From NCBI RefSeq assembly GCF_000196115.1, contig NC_005027.1:6568001-6632000 (forward strand): 64,000 nt of DNA, in the 5' to 3' direction. Below the pieces are notes generated by a model. That model saw only the letters and a program-made list of their open reading frames with translations, made no database searches and had not been told where the DNA came from. Source of the DNA: Rhodopirellula baltica SH 1 (lineage in GTDB: Bacteria; Planctomycetota; Planctomycetia; Pirellulales; Pirellulaceae). Below are positions 1 through 9,659 of the stretch, one piece after another. Each line of letters starts with the position of its first letter. Position 1 is the first letter of the stretch. Both the position numbers and the translations under genes were made by a program.

Positions 1-327
1 CTGCGAGTTGTCGTAAGACGGTGCGGGCTGGTTCGGGATGTTGTTGGGATTGTAGGCGTCGTTGGGATACGTTCCCGTGGGAACTCGCTCTGCCATGCCC
101 GGCGGCAGGAACTCCGGCGGCATGACGGCGGCGTCGGGGCCGACCCCGGGAACCGAACGTTGTTGAAGGTTGCTGGCAGGAACCACCGCGCCGGTTGGCC
201 TGGCGGGTGCGTTGGGCATCCATGGAGGAGTGGCGTGCAGCAACGACGAGTTTTGCGCGCTGGCAACACTTCCTGAAAGCATCAACGAGACGGCGATGGT
301 GGCAAACAAACGAGGCATGGATGTCAT
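1..327 (-). CDS. flgH: Flagellar L-ring protein FlgH, N-terminal part
   Basis: The gene is cut by the window edge, so only the first 109 residues are visible. They show a signal peptide (basic start MTSMPR, hydrophobic stretch, then SVASAQ) followed by a Pro/Asn-rich low-complexity stretch. The ATG overlaps the flgA stop as ATGA (324-327), which points to translational coupling; an in-frame ATG at 342 is the alternative. The FlgH call rests mainly on gene order after flgF-flgG-flgA, because the conserved part lies outside the window. No lipobox cysteine is visible, whereas FlgH is normally a lipoprotein of the outer-membrane ring. Confidence 0.55.
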   Translation of the reverse strand, partial: MTSMPRLFATIAVSLMLSGSVASAQNSSLLHATPPWMPNAPARPTGAVVPASNLQQRSVPGVGPDAAVMPPEFLPPGMAERVPTGTYPNDAYNPNNIPNQPAPSYDNSQ

Positions 328-1754
328 GGTTGCGGTTGCCATTTGCGAGTGGGCTTGTTCGCGAGAACGCGGTTGGGTTGTGTCACAATTTCAACGACCG
401 ATGGCTCCACAACTTTGGCCAACAAACGACGTTTGGGCGACAGAGTTTCGATTTCAATCAATTCGTTGTGGGCACCATCCCCCAAAGCTTTCGCGGTGGT
501 CGTCACACGGATGCCGCCACCAGAAACTTGTACCTCGACCAAGTCACCTCGACGAACCAATCGTGGTGCCGCAAAGTCGCTGGGCCGTAGTGGCACGCCG
601 GATCGAATCAGGCCAACGACTTCCATCCCCATCACTTCGTCGACATCCATGACGCGGTCGCCGGATAGTTCATTGACCGGTGAAGGTTGGAAGTGAACAT
701 CGCCTGGGCCAACACGATGGCCTCGTTGCAACGGGCGTCTGGCAACGACGACTGCGGTTTTGGGAGTGAACGTCACTCGCACAATGCCTTCGCACTGATC
801 CGTGCGAGATCTCGCATCGATTTTGATGCGACAGGTAATCGGTTTGGCATCTTCCGCTGACCAGTGAGGCATTGGATCGAGGAAGCGAATGTCTCGTACG
901 CCTTGCATTTCGGCCAACGAACCCAACTCGTGCGAAACGAACGAGGATTCGTAGTCGAACGCGTCCGCCAAATCGCGGTACTGATTTTGAAGACCAAGGT
1001 GAACCCAATGAGAAAGACGTTCTCGCGTTTCGACATCCAGGTCGTCTTCTCGAACCGGTTGATCCAGCATGGCGTGGGCAACGTACGTCGCGTCGACCGA
1101 ATCGGTTTGCGTTGAAACGGATTGAGCTTGGCTGAATTGGCTGGGGTGCGTGTGAGTTGAATTGGACTGACTATGTGCCAACTGGACATTGGCACTCGCC
1201 CCGCCACTTGATTCCTTGAGCGCGTGGACCACGATGGTTTCGTCGCCGTAGATTTTGATTCGCCCCGCGGTGGCTTGGCCGCCGACAATTAAATCTGCCA
1301 ATCGGTCGCGTGAGATCTTGGCCGCAGAACCATCAAGCGGCATCAGACCCACAGTCGCGTCGGCCAATCGCGGCCACGCTGCAAAGTTGGCTTGCAAGGG
1401 ACGGACCACATCGCGAAGCCGAATGATCGGTGAACTGGTGCTGGCGTTTTCGATCGCGGTGAATTGCCAACGAGTGTCAGCGTCGATTGTCTGACTGCGC
1501 GGGCCTTTGGATTGCATCGACTGACCCGAGGTTCGCATCGATGCGGCGGAAACTCGCGGGGTGGGATTCCGATTGAACTTTGGATCGACGCCATAAAACG
1601 GTGTTCGCATGCCGGCACCAGCGATATCGTTGGCGTCGTTTGGTGTTTGTGCGAACAGATTCAACGAAACGAGAATCGAGCACGTCGTCGCGCATGCGAT
1701 GATCCACCCTCTGGTGAAGGCGGATCGCAAAGACGTTTTCGATTTCGGAACCAT
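324..1754 (-). CDS. flgA: Flagellar P-ring assembly chaperone FlgA
   Basis: FlgA is a periplasmic chaperone for assembly of the flagellar P-ring. The protein is about 476 residues, roughly double the usual FlgA. An N-terminal signal segment is followed by a long variable Ser/Gln-rich region. The C-terminal ~150 residues hold the SAF-like FlgA domain (RPLQRGHRVGPGDV, then RRGDLVEVQVSGGGIRVTT). The ATG at 1754 is preferred over a TTG one codon upstream. The gap to flgG is 6 bp and the downstream flgH start overlaps the stop, so this is one operon. Confidence 0.88.
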   Translation of the reverse strand: MVPKSKTSLRSAFTRGWIIACATTCSILVSLNLFAQTPNDANDIAGAGMRTPFYGVDPKFNRNPTPRVSAASMRTSGQSMQSKGPRSQTIDADTRWQFTAIENASTSSPIIRLRDVVRPLQANFAAWPRLADATVGLMPLDGSAAKISRDRLADLIVGGQATAGRIKIYGDETIVVHALKESSGGASANVQLAHSQSNSTHTHPSQFSQAQSVSTQTDSVDATYVAHAMLDQPVREDDLDVETRERLSHWVHLGLQNQYRDLADAFDYESSFVSHELGSLAEMQGVRDIRFLDPMPHWSAEDAKPITCRIKIDARSRTDQCEGIVRVTFTPKTAVVVARRPLQRGHRVGPGDVHFQPSPVNELSGDRVMDVDEVMGMEVVGLIRSGVPLRPSDFAAPRLVRRGDLVEVQVSGGGIRVTTTAKALGDGAHNELIEIETLSPKRRLLAKVVEPSVVEIVTQPNRVLANKPTRKWQPQP

Positions 1755-1760
1755 CAAGGT

Positions 1761-2567
1761 TTAGAACCGTCGAAGTTGAGAGATGTTTTGCATGACTTGA
1801 TCGCCCGCTTGGACCGCTTGGCTGTTCAGTTCGAATGCCCGCTGGGTCGTGATTAGGTCAATCAGTTCCTGGACCGGTTCGACGTTGGATGCTTCCAAGT
1901 TGCCTTGGCGAAGCACACCCATGCCGTCTGTTCCCGGATTGTTGATTTGCTCGGGACCGGATGCATCGGTTTCTGAGTACAGGTTTTCACCGTTTTTCAA
2001 CAATCCGTCGGGGTTGATGAATTGAGCGAGTTGGATTTGGCCTTGGTTGGTTAGTTCGGTTTGCCCTGGTTGTCGGACCATGACTTCGCCGTTGCTGTTG
2101 ATGACAACCGCGGTGGCATCCGGTGGGATGGTGATTGGTGGATCGAGCAATCGACCGACTTGCGCCGATCCCATGACCAACTCGCCGTTGGCGTTGATGT
2201 CCAGGTTGCCCGCTCGGGTGTACATCGTGTCTTGGCTTGACGGGTCAACGACGCGGAAATAGCCGCCGCCTTGGATGGCGACGTCCAAGTCTCGACCGGT
2301 TTGCTGCAGCGTTCCTTGTCGTTGATCGGTTTGGGTGCTGGTCACTCGAACGCCCAAGCCGACTTGAGTGCCGACGGCAGTGGGAGTTTGCGTTGAGTCT
2401 TGTACGCCGGGATAGACTTCGGTTCGATACAAAAGGTCTTCGAAGTTGGCGCGATCTTTTTTGAAACCAGTCGTGTTGATGTTGGCCAGGTTGTTGGCGA
2501 TCACGTCCAGTTTGGTCTGCATCGCCTCCATACCGGTGGCGGCGGTGTACAGCGTTTGAACACTCAT
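1761..2567 (-). CDS. flgG: Flagellar distal rod protein FlgG
   Basis: The product has 268 residues, the usual size for FlgG, which builds the distal rod of the flagellar basal body. The N-terminal rod signature is clear (LYTAATGMEAMQTKLDVIANNLANINTTGFK) when read in parts: residues 6-14 and 20-36. The C-terminal helix ends with ELNSQAVQAGDQVMQNI, typical of axial proteins. The ATG has an AAGGAAAA ribosome site just upstream. It lies 40 bp after flgF. Confidence 0.95.
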   Translation of the reverse strand: MSVQTLYTAATGMEAMQTKLDVIANNLANINTTGFKKDRANFEDLLYRTEVYPGVQDSTQTPTAVGTQVGLGVRVTSTQTDQRQGTLQQTGRDLDVAIQGGGYFRVVDPSSQDTMYTRAGNLDINANGELVMGSAQVGRLLDPPITIPPDATAVVINSNGEVMVRQPGQTELTNQGQIQLAQFINPDGLLKNGENLYSETDASGPEQINNPGTDGMGVLRQGNLEASNVEPVQELIDLITTQRAFELNSQAVQAGDQVMQNISQLRRF

Positions 2568-2607
2568 GCGAAATTTTCCTTGTGAGAGAGCGACGACTGC
2601 ATCGCGG

Positions 2608-3360
2608 TTAGCTCTGTAGGACGCGACCGATCAGGGAACCAAGAACACTGTCTTGGTTCTTGATCATTTGGATGTTGGCTTCGTAAGCACGAGATGTTTC
2701 AATCATCTCCATCATCGTGCCCGTTGGACTGACAGCGGATTGTTCCAACGAACCGGCAACCACGTTGCGGTCGCTGTCGGGGACCAAGCTGAACTCGGCC
2801 AAGGGTCTGAATAAGTTGCCGCCAACGTTGGCGAGGTCGCCGTAGCTGGCCGGTTGAGCAAGCATCAGTTGTTGGGTTTCGCCGGCCTGAGTGATCGTGC
2901 CTTCTGAGCCGACGGTGAACGGACGTCGCGGGTCGATTTGAATCGGCCGGCCGCCTTTTCCAAGCACCGGATCACCACCGGAATTGACCATCGTGCCGGT
3001 GGAATCGAACATGAAATCGCCGGCTCGGGTGAGCAGCTGTTCGTCACCGCGTTGCAGAACAAAGAAGCTCTTTTTGTCGTGCAATGCAAAGTCGGTTTCA
3101 CGACCGGTCGTCCGAATCGCTCCAACACCAAATTGAGTCTGTTCGGGCTGGATGGTCACGCCACCGCCGATATCGTCGGCACCACCGAGTCCGGGGGGAA
3201 CCATGCCTTCTTCGATCAGTTCCGAGAACCGAGCCTGTAAAATCGTTTGGCTGGGTTTGAAGCCCGGCGTATCGACGTTGGCAAGGTTGTGGCTGATCTG
3301 TTGCAGTCGGTGGTTTTGTGCCTGGGCACCCGCTGCTGACAAATAAACTCCGTAGGGCAT
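2608..3360 (-). CDS. flgF: Flagellar rod protein FlgF-like
   Basis: This is a 250-residue hook/basal-body rod protein of the FlgF/FlgG family. It has the N-terminal axial motif (ISHNLANVDTPGFKPSQ) and the C-terminal motif SRAYEANIQMIKNQDSVL. The frame stays open 23 codons further upstream, but those residues are charged and unlike the family, so the ATG at 3360 giving MPYGVYLSAAG is chosen. Position ahead of flgG fits FlgF, a proximal rod subunit. It is the first visible gene of the operon. Confidence 0.9.
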   Translation of the reverse strand: MPYGVYLSAAGAQAQNHRLQQISHNLANVDTPGFKPSQTILQARFSELIEEGMVPPGLGGADDIGGGVTIQPEQTQFGVGAIRTTGRETDFALHDKKSFFVLQRGDEQLLTRAGDFMFDSTGTMVNSGGDPVLGKGGRPIQIDPRRPFTVGSEGTITQAGETQQLMLAQPASYGDLANVGGNLFRPLAEFSLVPDSDRNVVAGSLEQSAVSPTGTMMEMIETSRAYEANIQMIKNQDSVLGSLIGRVLQS

Positions 3361-3798
3361 GGATCGCTCGCTTGGATCGCGTGACTCCGGTTCCGCCGAA
3401 CCGTTCGACGTTCCTTTGGGGGTACGCAATCGGAGGCACGAACCTCAAGGTCAATTCTTGAGCGAAAGTTTGTCGAATCTCGGAATTTGTTCCTGCGAGG
3501 ATGGCTTCCACGCCGGAATCGCTCTGAAAGCTCGAGTCAACCTGCCTCGATGAGACTCGCATTCCGCCTGACAAACGCAAGATTGACCGGACGATTTCGG
3601 TTGCACGCGAGGAACGTTGCGAAGCCTGAGGCACCGCGAATACAGCGATGCCGGGAACATCAGGAATGTTCCGTCGATAGAAATGTCCCGATGATGGTCG
3701 GTGGCCGTTCGATATCGGCAATCGCAATGACGGAGCGGTGACCATTGTCCGCTCCGTGCTTCACATCTGAGCCAATTTTGGTGCCGTTGCGAACCGTG
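3361..3798. other. Intergenic region upstream of the flagellar operon
   Basis: These 438 bp lie between the stop of the GGDEF gene and flgF. Open frames here are antisense or out-of-frame extensions with skewed composition. A promoter for flgF-flgG-flgA-flgH probably sits here. I looked for a sigma-54 type box (TGGCAC plus TTGC) on the minus strand and found no convincing match. Confidence 0.5.
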
Positions 3799-5556
3799 TT
3801 ATGCGGTTGCCATTTGATGCGACAACACCGGCATCTGGTTGTCTTGGCCGCTTTGACGAGCCGCCAATCCCGCGATTGCACAGACTTGTTTTAGCGACTT
3901 CTCATAGGCCGACATCGATTTCACTGAAGGAGCGATTTGCAGGATGCCGATCGACAGCCGTTCGCCTTCGTTTGCTTTCTCAGCAGCTGCCAGTGTCACA
4001 CCAATCGAACCTGCCGCACCGCAAATTTGGTGGGCTCGTTCCATCGCATCGTCTGCTTCCAGGTGAGGCATGCAGATCACCAACGTTGATTGATCGAGGC
4101 AACCGATGTGGTCTTGGTTTCGTGTGGCGGCACGGACCAATTGCAGCAAGGATCGCATGGTCGCTCCGCTGGGTTTGCCCGACAATCGAACGCTCATCAA
4201 TTGGTTGGATGCCTTGCCTCGATTGGGCGACGTTTGCATCTCTTCCACGTAGTCGACCATCGTCGCCATGTCCGGAAGATAGCTCAGTGCCTTGGGACGT
4301 TCACCGGCTGGTTCTTCCAACGTTTCTTGGATTTCTTCCACCACCTCGGGTGCAGCTTTGACTTCTTCGGTCACCACAGTTCGCGGCTCGGGAGCCTGTT
4401 CCAATTCGATCGATGAACGTGTGTCGCGAGCCAACTCTTCCACTTCCGTAGCCAATTCTTCTTCTTGGGCACGAGGTGCGATGGTCGGTTCTTCAATCAG
4501 ATTTGAACTGGATGAAATCGGTTTGATCGGCGTGACGACTTTCGAAGCAGCCTCGGCGGTTGGTTCTTCGGCCGAAGTTTCACTTGGTAGTTCGCCAGCT
4601 CGAACGAATCGTTGTTGATCGATGTAGTGGGCACAGTCGCGGCCGACTTCTTTGGATCGGTAGAGAGCTTCGTCGACTCGTTGCAGCCACTCTTGAGGCG
4701 ATTGTTGCGGCTCGAGTGCCCCGATGCCAACGCTGGCTTTGACCTTCAAGCATTTGCCTTCGAATCGAACTTCGCGTGTTCCGATGGCAACTCGAGTTTG
4801 TTCAATCAGTTCCACTGCCTCGGCCAAAGTCTTGTCGTGCAACAACATCACGAACTCTTCGCCACCGAAACGTGCGACCATCCCGTGCGGCTGCAAGCGA
4901 GCGTCCAGCAACTGCGAAACGACTCGCAAGACTTCATCACCAGCACGGTGACCATGGGTGTCGTTGAACTTCTTGAAGTGATCAACATCGAGAACAGCCA
5001 ACACGCCAGCACGAGTTGGACCGAGGGCATGACGACGAAGCAAATGCTCGTCGAATGCACCACGATTGAAAATTTGTGTCAGTGCATCGGTCTGAGCCTT
5101 TTGCTCGGCCGATTGAAGTTGTTGCGATTGCTCACGGATTTGAGCTTGAGCTTCGGCCAGTTGTGATCGCATGACTTCGTTGGCCGCGATCATTTGATCG
5201 ACGGCGTCCACAATCGCGGGCGGCGAATTGGACAAGTCGCTTTCGTGCAGCGTCGTGCTCAAGTTTTCGACGCGACTTTGGTGTGCATCGACATCGGCTG
5301 CGATGGATTGGGTGTATTGCCGAACGCGATCGGCAACTGCCATCACTTTTTCAGCATCTGGGGAATCTTCGATCGATTCAAGGCTTCCATCAGCCAACGA
5401 AACACCTTCCGACGATTGCGGAGGCGCCGACGACGTTGGGACCTTTTGCGATGGAGAGTCAGATACTTGCCCTTGGTTGTAAAGAGCATGCATCACCCAG
5501 CCACAAGTCATTCCGGCGCCACCGCTACTGGCTGCAATGATGATATCGAGAAGCAC
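3799..5556 (-). CDS. GGDEF-domain diguanylate cyclase
   Basis: The product has 585 residues. A short hydrophobic N-terminus is followed by an acidic linker and a coiled-coil stretch (about 90-165). A GGDEF domain (about 165-320) makes the second messenger c-di-GMP from two GTP. The active loop reads GGEEF at about 231-235, an active-type signature. The four residues where an inhibitory RxxD I-site would be are QPHG, so product inhibition through that site is unlikely. The long acidic tail and a C-terminal ~150-residue region are unassigned. The start is GTG; an ATG at codon 16 is possible. Being next to flagellar genes suggests control of motility, which is inference. Confidence 0.88.
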   Translation of the reverse strand: MLLDIIIAASSGGAGMTCGWVMHALYNQGQVSDSPSQKVPTSSAPPQSSEGVSLADGSLESIEDSPDAEKVMAVADRVRQYTQSIAADVDAHQSRVENLSTTLHESDLSNSPPAIVDAVDQMIAANEVMRSQLAEAQAQIREQSQQLQSAEQKAQTDALTQIFNRGAFDEHLLRRHALGPTRAGVLAVLDVDHFKKFNDTHGHRAGDEVLRVVSQLLDARLQPHGMVARFGGEEFVMLLHDKTLAEAVELIEQTRVAIGTREVRFEGKCLKVKASVGIGALEPQQSPQEWLQRVDEALYRSKEVGRDCAHYIDQQRFVRAGELPSETSAEEPTAEAASKVVTPIKPISSSSNLIEEPTIAPRAQEEELATEVEELARDTRSSIELEQAPEPRTVVTEEVKAAPEVVEEIQETLEEPAGERPKALSYLPDMATMVDYVEEMQTSPNRGKASNQLMSVRLSGKPSGATMRSLLQLVRAATRNQDHIGCLDQSTLVICMPHLEADDAMERAHQICGAAGSIGVTLAAAEKANEGERLSIGILQIAPSVKSMSAYEKSLKQVCAIAGLAARQSGQDNQMPVLSHQMATA

Positions 5557-6069
5557 GTGTCAGTCCCCGCAAAGGATCTTGAAGTTCAATTGGATGAAGA
5601 GTGGGCAATGGAGGCCAACGAGACGTGTCGCTGGTATCTCTCCATCGAATGTTCTCGCCAGCGACGTGGTGGATCAAAGATTTACCGACCCACCCGAATG
5701 CCGTCTGCGAGACACAACACTACGTCACAGTTTGCGGCGAACGGAAAAAACTTCCCCTCTCATGCCCCTCTTTTGGAGATCGGCGAAACTCCGCCATTTG
5801 AAAGCGATCAAGTCGACGACATGTCGCGACAACTCTTCACCTGCACTCGACTTGAGGGAATTTGATCCGAACGAGTGTGTTTTTTTGCGGTCGCGACCTA
5901 TTGCCCCGAGCTTTCCTGGTTTGACAGGCGCGGGTTTGCTCATCGCAACAAAATCGAAGAATTGCCGTGGCCTGAATCGCGAACATCGGAAATATTAGTA
6001 AGGACGGAGTTTGCGCAGGACAAACCTGTTCGGCCCCTTCACGACTTCCTGAAAGGAATTGGGACATAT
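5557..6069. other. Divergent intergenic region
   Basis: These 513 bp separate the divergent GGDEF gene and BON gene. Open frames on the plus strand have no recognisable protein features. Promoters for both genes must lie here, but I see no distinct operator or RNA structure. Confidence 0.4.
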
Positions 6070-6369
6070 ATGCATTCGACCACTCAGCCAAACGACACTG
6101 CTTCCACCCTCTCCGGTGCACCGATCGGTTTTGCCGATCCTGCCGATCTTCGCGTTTCGGAACTCCGTTCCACCGCCGCTATCCGAGCTTTAGCCGACAG
6201 CAACGTCGCTGAATTGCGGTTTTTGCGGGTGGACGAGAGCGAAAACGAAATCTGCCTGACCGGCCGGGTTCGCAGCTTCTATCACAAGCAGCTCGCTCAA
6301 GAAGCGATCCGCCCCGTCGCCGCAGGACGCCAAGTCGTTAACCGCGTCGACGTCTGCATCAGCTCCTGA
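6070..6369 (+). CDS. Small BON-domain protein
   Basis: The product has 99 residues, nearly all a single BON domain (about 35-98: alternating helix and strands, ICLTGRVRSFYHKQLAQEA then VVNRVDV). BON domains bind membranes or ligands. The frame is open upstream to 5875, but the ATG at 6070, about 10 bp after an AAAGGA site, gives the natural start. There is no signal peptide, so a cytoplasmic location is likely. Function unknown. Confidence 0.75.
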   Translation: MHSTTQPNDTASTLSGAPIGFADPADLRVSELRSTAAIRALADSNVAELRFLRVDESENEICLTGRVRSFYHKQLAQEAIRPVAAGRQVVNRVDVCISS

Positions 6370-6496
6370 TTCGCTGCTCCGCTGAGTGACCGGTGACCGC
6401 GCCCGAACCTGGCTTCTATGCCGGGCTTCCAAATCACGCTGGGCTTCCAAATCCGGTGAATCATCGTTAACGCATTCATTCAATGCGTCCCGTGTG

Positions 6497-7870
6497 CTAC
6501 TCAGCGGGAAGACGCTCGGCCAGCTTGCTCGTTGAAAACGCATCGCTGAAGTACTGGCGATATTCGGTTTCTTTTAACGGAAACAGAGCGTCAAACGCAT
6601 CCTTGCCGCCAGCACCGTGTTGGAATCGACGCTTCGGATTGACTGGCATCTTCACGCCGGTCACCGCTTGAATGCCCGCACCAACGATTTGGCCTTTCAG
6701 TGCGTAAAGCTTCTCGTGGTCCCAATCGGTCATCTCGATGAATGGGGTTCCCTCAGCAACCTCGATCACCTCGGGCAACGCCATCGGGCTGAAACCGTGA
6801 AATCCCAACCGACGAGCCGGTGCACTCGTCCGGACATGCCCGCGGCTTTGGCCGCCGCTGTAAACGAGCGAATGCTTCACCGCGTCCACACCCCAACCTT
6901 CTTGGTAGAGCATTTGGTTGTTTAGAACGCTTCGAATGGTCAATTCGGGATTTTCTTCAATCGGATAGTCCTTGAAGTTTTCGTCGCCACCATCTCCGTC
7001 GACCAAGTACTTCCAATCTGGATATTGATCGCGAATGCCTTGGCACAGGGCCAATCCCATGGTGGCACTCTGGATGTCCAGTGGTTTGTAGTCCTCGGTG
7101 ACTTCAATTGCGGATCGCCAATCGATGTGAGACTTCTCAACCGAGATGACTTCCAACAACATCGGCATCCTGATCGCTTCCAAGAAATCACTCGCCTGCG
7201 CAAAATCGGTTTCGCGAGAGTGTGCATTCTCCTTCACCGACAACACAAACGCTTTCAAACGTTGCGGTGTCTGACCACGTTGTTTCAAAGCGTGAATCAT
7301 CGCGATCAACACCGCACCGCTGTCGATGCCGCCGCTGAACATCACGCCGATCGGTGCGTCCTTTTCGATCGTGTCGATCCAATCGGAACACGCGCCGACG
7401 AGTCGTTCGATGTATCGAGTGCCGATCGCTTCGATGCTGGCCGGCAACGTGTTGGATCGTGGATCAAAGAATCGGTGCAGTGTTGGGTTGGGATCGGGAC
7501 AACCGGTCAGTTGCAGCTTCATGACGTGATGCGCCGGCACCATCCGAGTGTAGGAAGGATGAAACTGATCTTCCAAACCTTCCGCTCGCAGTTGTTCGAA
7601 GATCTCGTCGATCCGTTCGGCGACAATCAAGCACGGACCCGCGGCTCGCTTGGCCAGGAAGTAGCGCATCGGCCGCCCGATTGATCGAGCCATGTGCACC
7701 GTCTTGCCTTCCGCTTGCAAAATCGCGAACTGCCCACGGATTTTTCCGACCGCTTCCGCATCTCCGCTTCGCACGGCTGCTTCCGCTGCTTCGCGAGTGG
7801 TTCCCAATAGGATGTCGCCGCTGGGATCCAACAAGTTCACGATGCGTTCGATAACCGGAGACGCGTTCAT
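6497..7870 (-). CDS. Asparagine synthetase-like ATP pyrophosphatase lacking the glutaminase Cys
   Basis: The product has 457 residues. The C-terminal half carries the PP-loop of asparagine synthetase B (FSGGIDSGA, about 180-188) and VDGDGGDENF (about 288-297). The N-terminal ~150 residues look like a degenerate Ntn glutaminase domain (GQFAILQAEG; ARSIGRPMRYFL). However, the protein starts MNASP, so the Cys-2 nucleophile is absent. Beta-lactam and carbapenam synthetases share this loss, so the enzyme may adenylate and cyclise or amidate a substrate without using glutamine. That function is inference. An AGGAA ribosome site precedes the ATG. Confidence 0.78.
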   Translation of the reverse strand: MNASPVIERIVNLLDPSGDILLGTTREAAEAAVRSGDAEAVGKIRGQFAILQAEGKTVHMARSIGRPMRYFLAKRAAGPCLIVAERIDEIFEQLRAEGLEDQFHPSYTRMVPAHHVMKLQLTGCPDPNPTLHRFFDPRSNTLPASIEAIGTRYIERLVGACSDWIDTIEKDAPIGVMFSGGIDSGAVLIAMIHALKQRGQTPQRLKAFVLSVKENAHSRETDFAQASDFLEAIRMPMLLEVISVEKSHIDWRSAIEVTEDYKPLDIQSATMGLALCQGIRDQYPDWKYLVDGDGGDENFKDYPIEENPELTIRSVLNNQMLYQEGWGVDAVKHSLVYSGGQSRGHVRTSAPARRLGFHGFSPMALPEVIEVAEGTPFIEMTDWDHEKLYALKGQIVGAGIQAVTGVKMPVNPKRRFQHGAGGKDAFDALFPLKETEYRQYFSDAFSTSKLAERLPAE

Positions 7871-7973
7871 GGCAATGTTCCTGATGAAGGATATGAATGG
7901 AGATTCAGGGAAGGATGATGGTCGCCAGTGTTCTTCGTTACGTAACCGCTTGATGCGATCGCGATCAATGCGA

Positions 7974-8936
7974 TCACGCGAAGGCTTTACCGACCAACCG
8001 CTCGTAGCCTTCTCGATAGCGATCCGCGGTTTGATGAGCGATCGATTCCGGCAGAGGTGGCGGAGGGCTGTTGCGGTCCCAGTCCGACTCTTGCAAATAC
8101 TCTCGAACGAATTGCTTGTCGAAGGACCGTTGTGAGTGCCCCGGTTCGTATTCGTCCGCTGCCCAAAAACGAGAGCTGTCGGGCGTCAGCACTTCATCGA
8201 TCAGCATCAGCTCACCATCAACGACACCAAACTCAAACTTGGTATCCGCGATCAACAAGCCACGCTCAGCCGCGATCTTCGACGCGTCTTGATAGATCGC
8301 CAAACTCATTCGCCGCAGTTGGCTCGACTGTTCTTCGCCAAGCGATTGACTCATGACTTCGTACGAGACGTTTTCGTCGTGCCCCTCCTCGGCTTTGGTT
8401 GCCGGAGTGAAAATCGCTTCGCTGAGTTGGTCGCATTGCTTCAGCCCCGCGGGCAACGAAACGCCGCAGACTTCACCGGTGGCTTGGTATTCCTTCCAAC
8501 CGCTGCCTTCAAGGTAACCTCGAACAACGCATTCAAACGGAACGACCGAAGCTTTCCGAGTCACCATCACGCGACCTTCGAGCGGCTTTGGATCAACGAC
8601 GGCGGCAACGTCTTCTGGGACGTCGGTGCTGATCAAATGATGGGAAATCGATCGCGGGTTGCTTGAACCGTCGCCGCCAGCCGAGCCAACGTTTTGGCCG
8701 ATTCGCCCTGCATCCATTTGCTCAAACCAGAACCGGCTCATCGCGGTCAGCAAGCGTCCCTTGTCGGGGATGCCGGTGGGCAAAATGTAGTCGAACGCGC
8801 TAATCCGATCGCTGCTGACAATCAGCAGCCGGTCGCCCAAGTCGTACACATCGCGGACTTTACCTTGGCGGCGTGGAAACGGCAGTTGGGTGCTCAGCAA
8901 TGCGCCGGCGGCATCAAATTGGTACGTGTCATTCAT
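7974..8936 (-). CDS. purC: SAICAR synthase PurC
   Basis: Phosphoribosylaminoimidazole-succinocarboxamide synthase joins CAIR with aspartate using ATP in purine synthesis. The protein has 320 residues, the longer yeast-type form. Family motifs include RRQGKVRDVYDLGDRLLIVSSDRISAFD near the N-terminus (read about 22-48), FECVVRGYLEGSGWKEY, and LIDEVLTPDSSRFW near the C-terminus. The frame extends 12 codons upstream to 8972; the start at 8936 (MNDTYQF) is chosen from the family pattern, but no strong ribosome site is visible. It lies downstream of infC on the same strand. Confidence 0.93.
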   Translation of the reverse strand: MNDTYQFDAAGALLSTQLPFPRRQGKVRDVYDLGDRLLIVSSDRISAFDYILPTGIPDKGRLLTAMSRFWFEQMDAGRIGQNVGSAGGDGSSNPRSISHHLISTDVPEDVAAVVDPKPLEGRVMVTRKASVVPFECVVRGYLEGSGWKEYQATGEVCGVSLPAGLKQCDQLSEAIFTPATKAEEGHDENVSYEVMSQSLGEEQSSQLRRMSLAIYQDASKIAAERGLLIADTKFEFGVVDGELMLIDEVLTPDSSRFWAADEYEPGHSQRSFDKQFVREYLQESDWDRNSPPPPLPESIAHQTADRYREGYERLVGKAFA

Positions 8937-9128
8937 GCCGCAAATGGTCGCACACCGACCCGCGGTCGACAAGCATCACCCACTGCAGCTTCGCTTTCGG
9001 GTTCCATCCGTAGCGGATGTCGCCAAGACTTTCGGCAAGTCCAAACGTGCTTCCTGGGACCGCGCCAGCACCAGCCAACGCCGAACAGAATCGGCGTGGA
9101 TAAAAGAGAAAGCGACCCGCGACCGAAG

Positions 9129-9659
9129 TTACTTCGGTGCGATCATGCAGATCATTCGTCGCCCGTGCTGTTGGGGCTTGGTTTCGACCTTGCCCACTTC
9201 GCTGAGGATCTCGATGACCTGTTCCATCACTTTGCGGCCTTCTTCGATGTGGGCCATTTCACGACCACGGAACAGCACGCTGACTTGGACCTTGTCTTTG
9301 TGTTCCAAGAACTTTTCAGCTTGGCGAACCTTGGTGCGAATGTCTTCGTCACCGGTCTTAGGTCGCAAACGGATTTCTTTGGTCTTGGTGTGAGACGAAC
9401 CGCTGTTCTTTTTCTTGTTTTTGTCGTACTTGAATTTGCCGTAATCCATGATTCGGCAAACCGGCGGACGCTCTCCAGGGGCCACTTCGACCAAATCCAA
9501 CCCTGCATCGCGAGCACGCTCGAGAGCCTGTTCGGTTGGGATGATTCCGAGTTGTTCCCCCTCTTCACTGACAACACGCACGGGCGTGATGCGGATTTGG
9601 GCGTTGATGCGAGTTGAATCGCGATTTTCCGGTTGTACGTTTCTGCGTGCCAATGCCAC
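9129..9659 (-). CDS. infC: Translation initiation factor IF-3
   Basis: IF-3 keeps the 30S subunit free and proofreads initiation. Both domains are present: the N-domain ([35 protein letters not shown]) and the C-domain ([26 protein letters not shown]). The product is 176 residues from a GTG at 9659. An in-frame ATT lies three codons upstream (9666-9668), right after GGAGTAG. infC often starts at AUU for self-regulation, so the true start may be that ATT. The usual partners rpmI and rplT are not downstream; purC follows after 193 bp. Confidence 0.95.

Noticed and set aside
3361-3798. Sigma-54 flagellar promoter
   Set aside because: No spaced GG/GC box of the right form was found on the minus strand.
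7025-7684. 219-codon plus-strand frame
   Set aside because: Antisense to the asparagine-synthetase-like gene.
8694-9617. 307-codon plus-strand frame
   Set aside because: Antisense to purC and infC, which are unmistakable.
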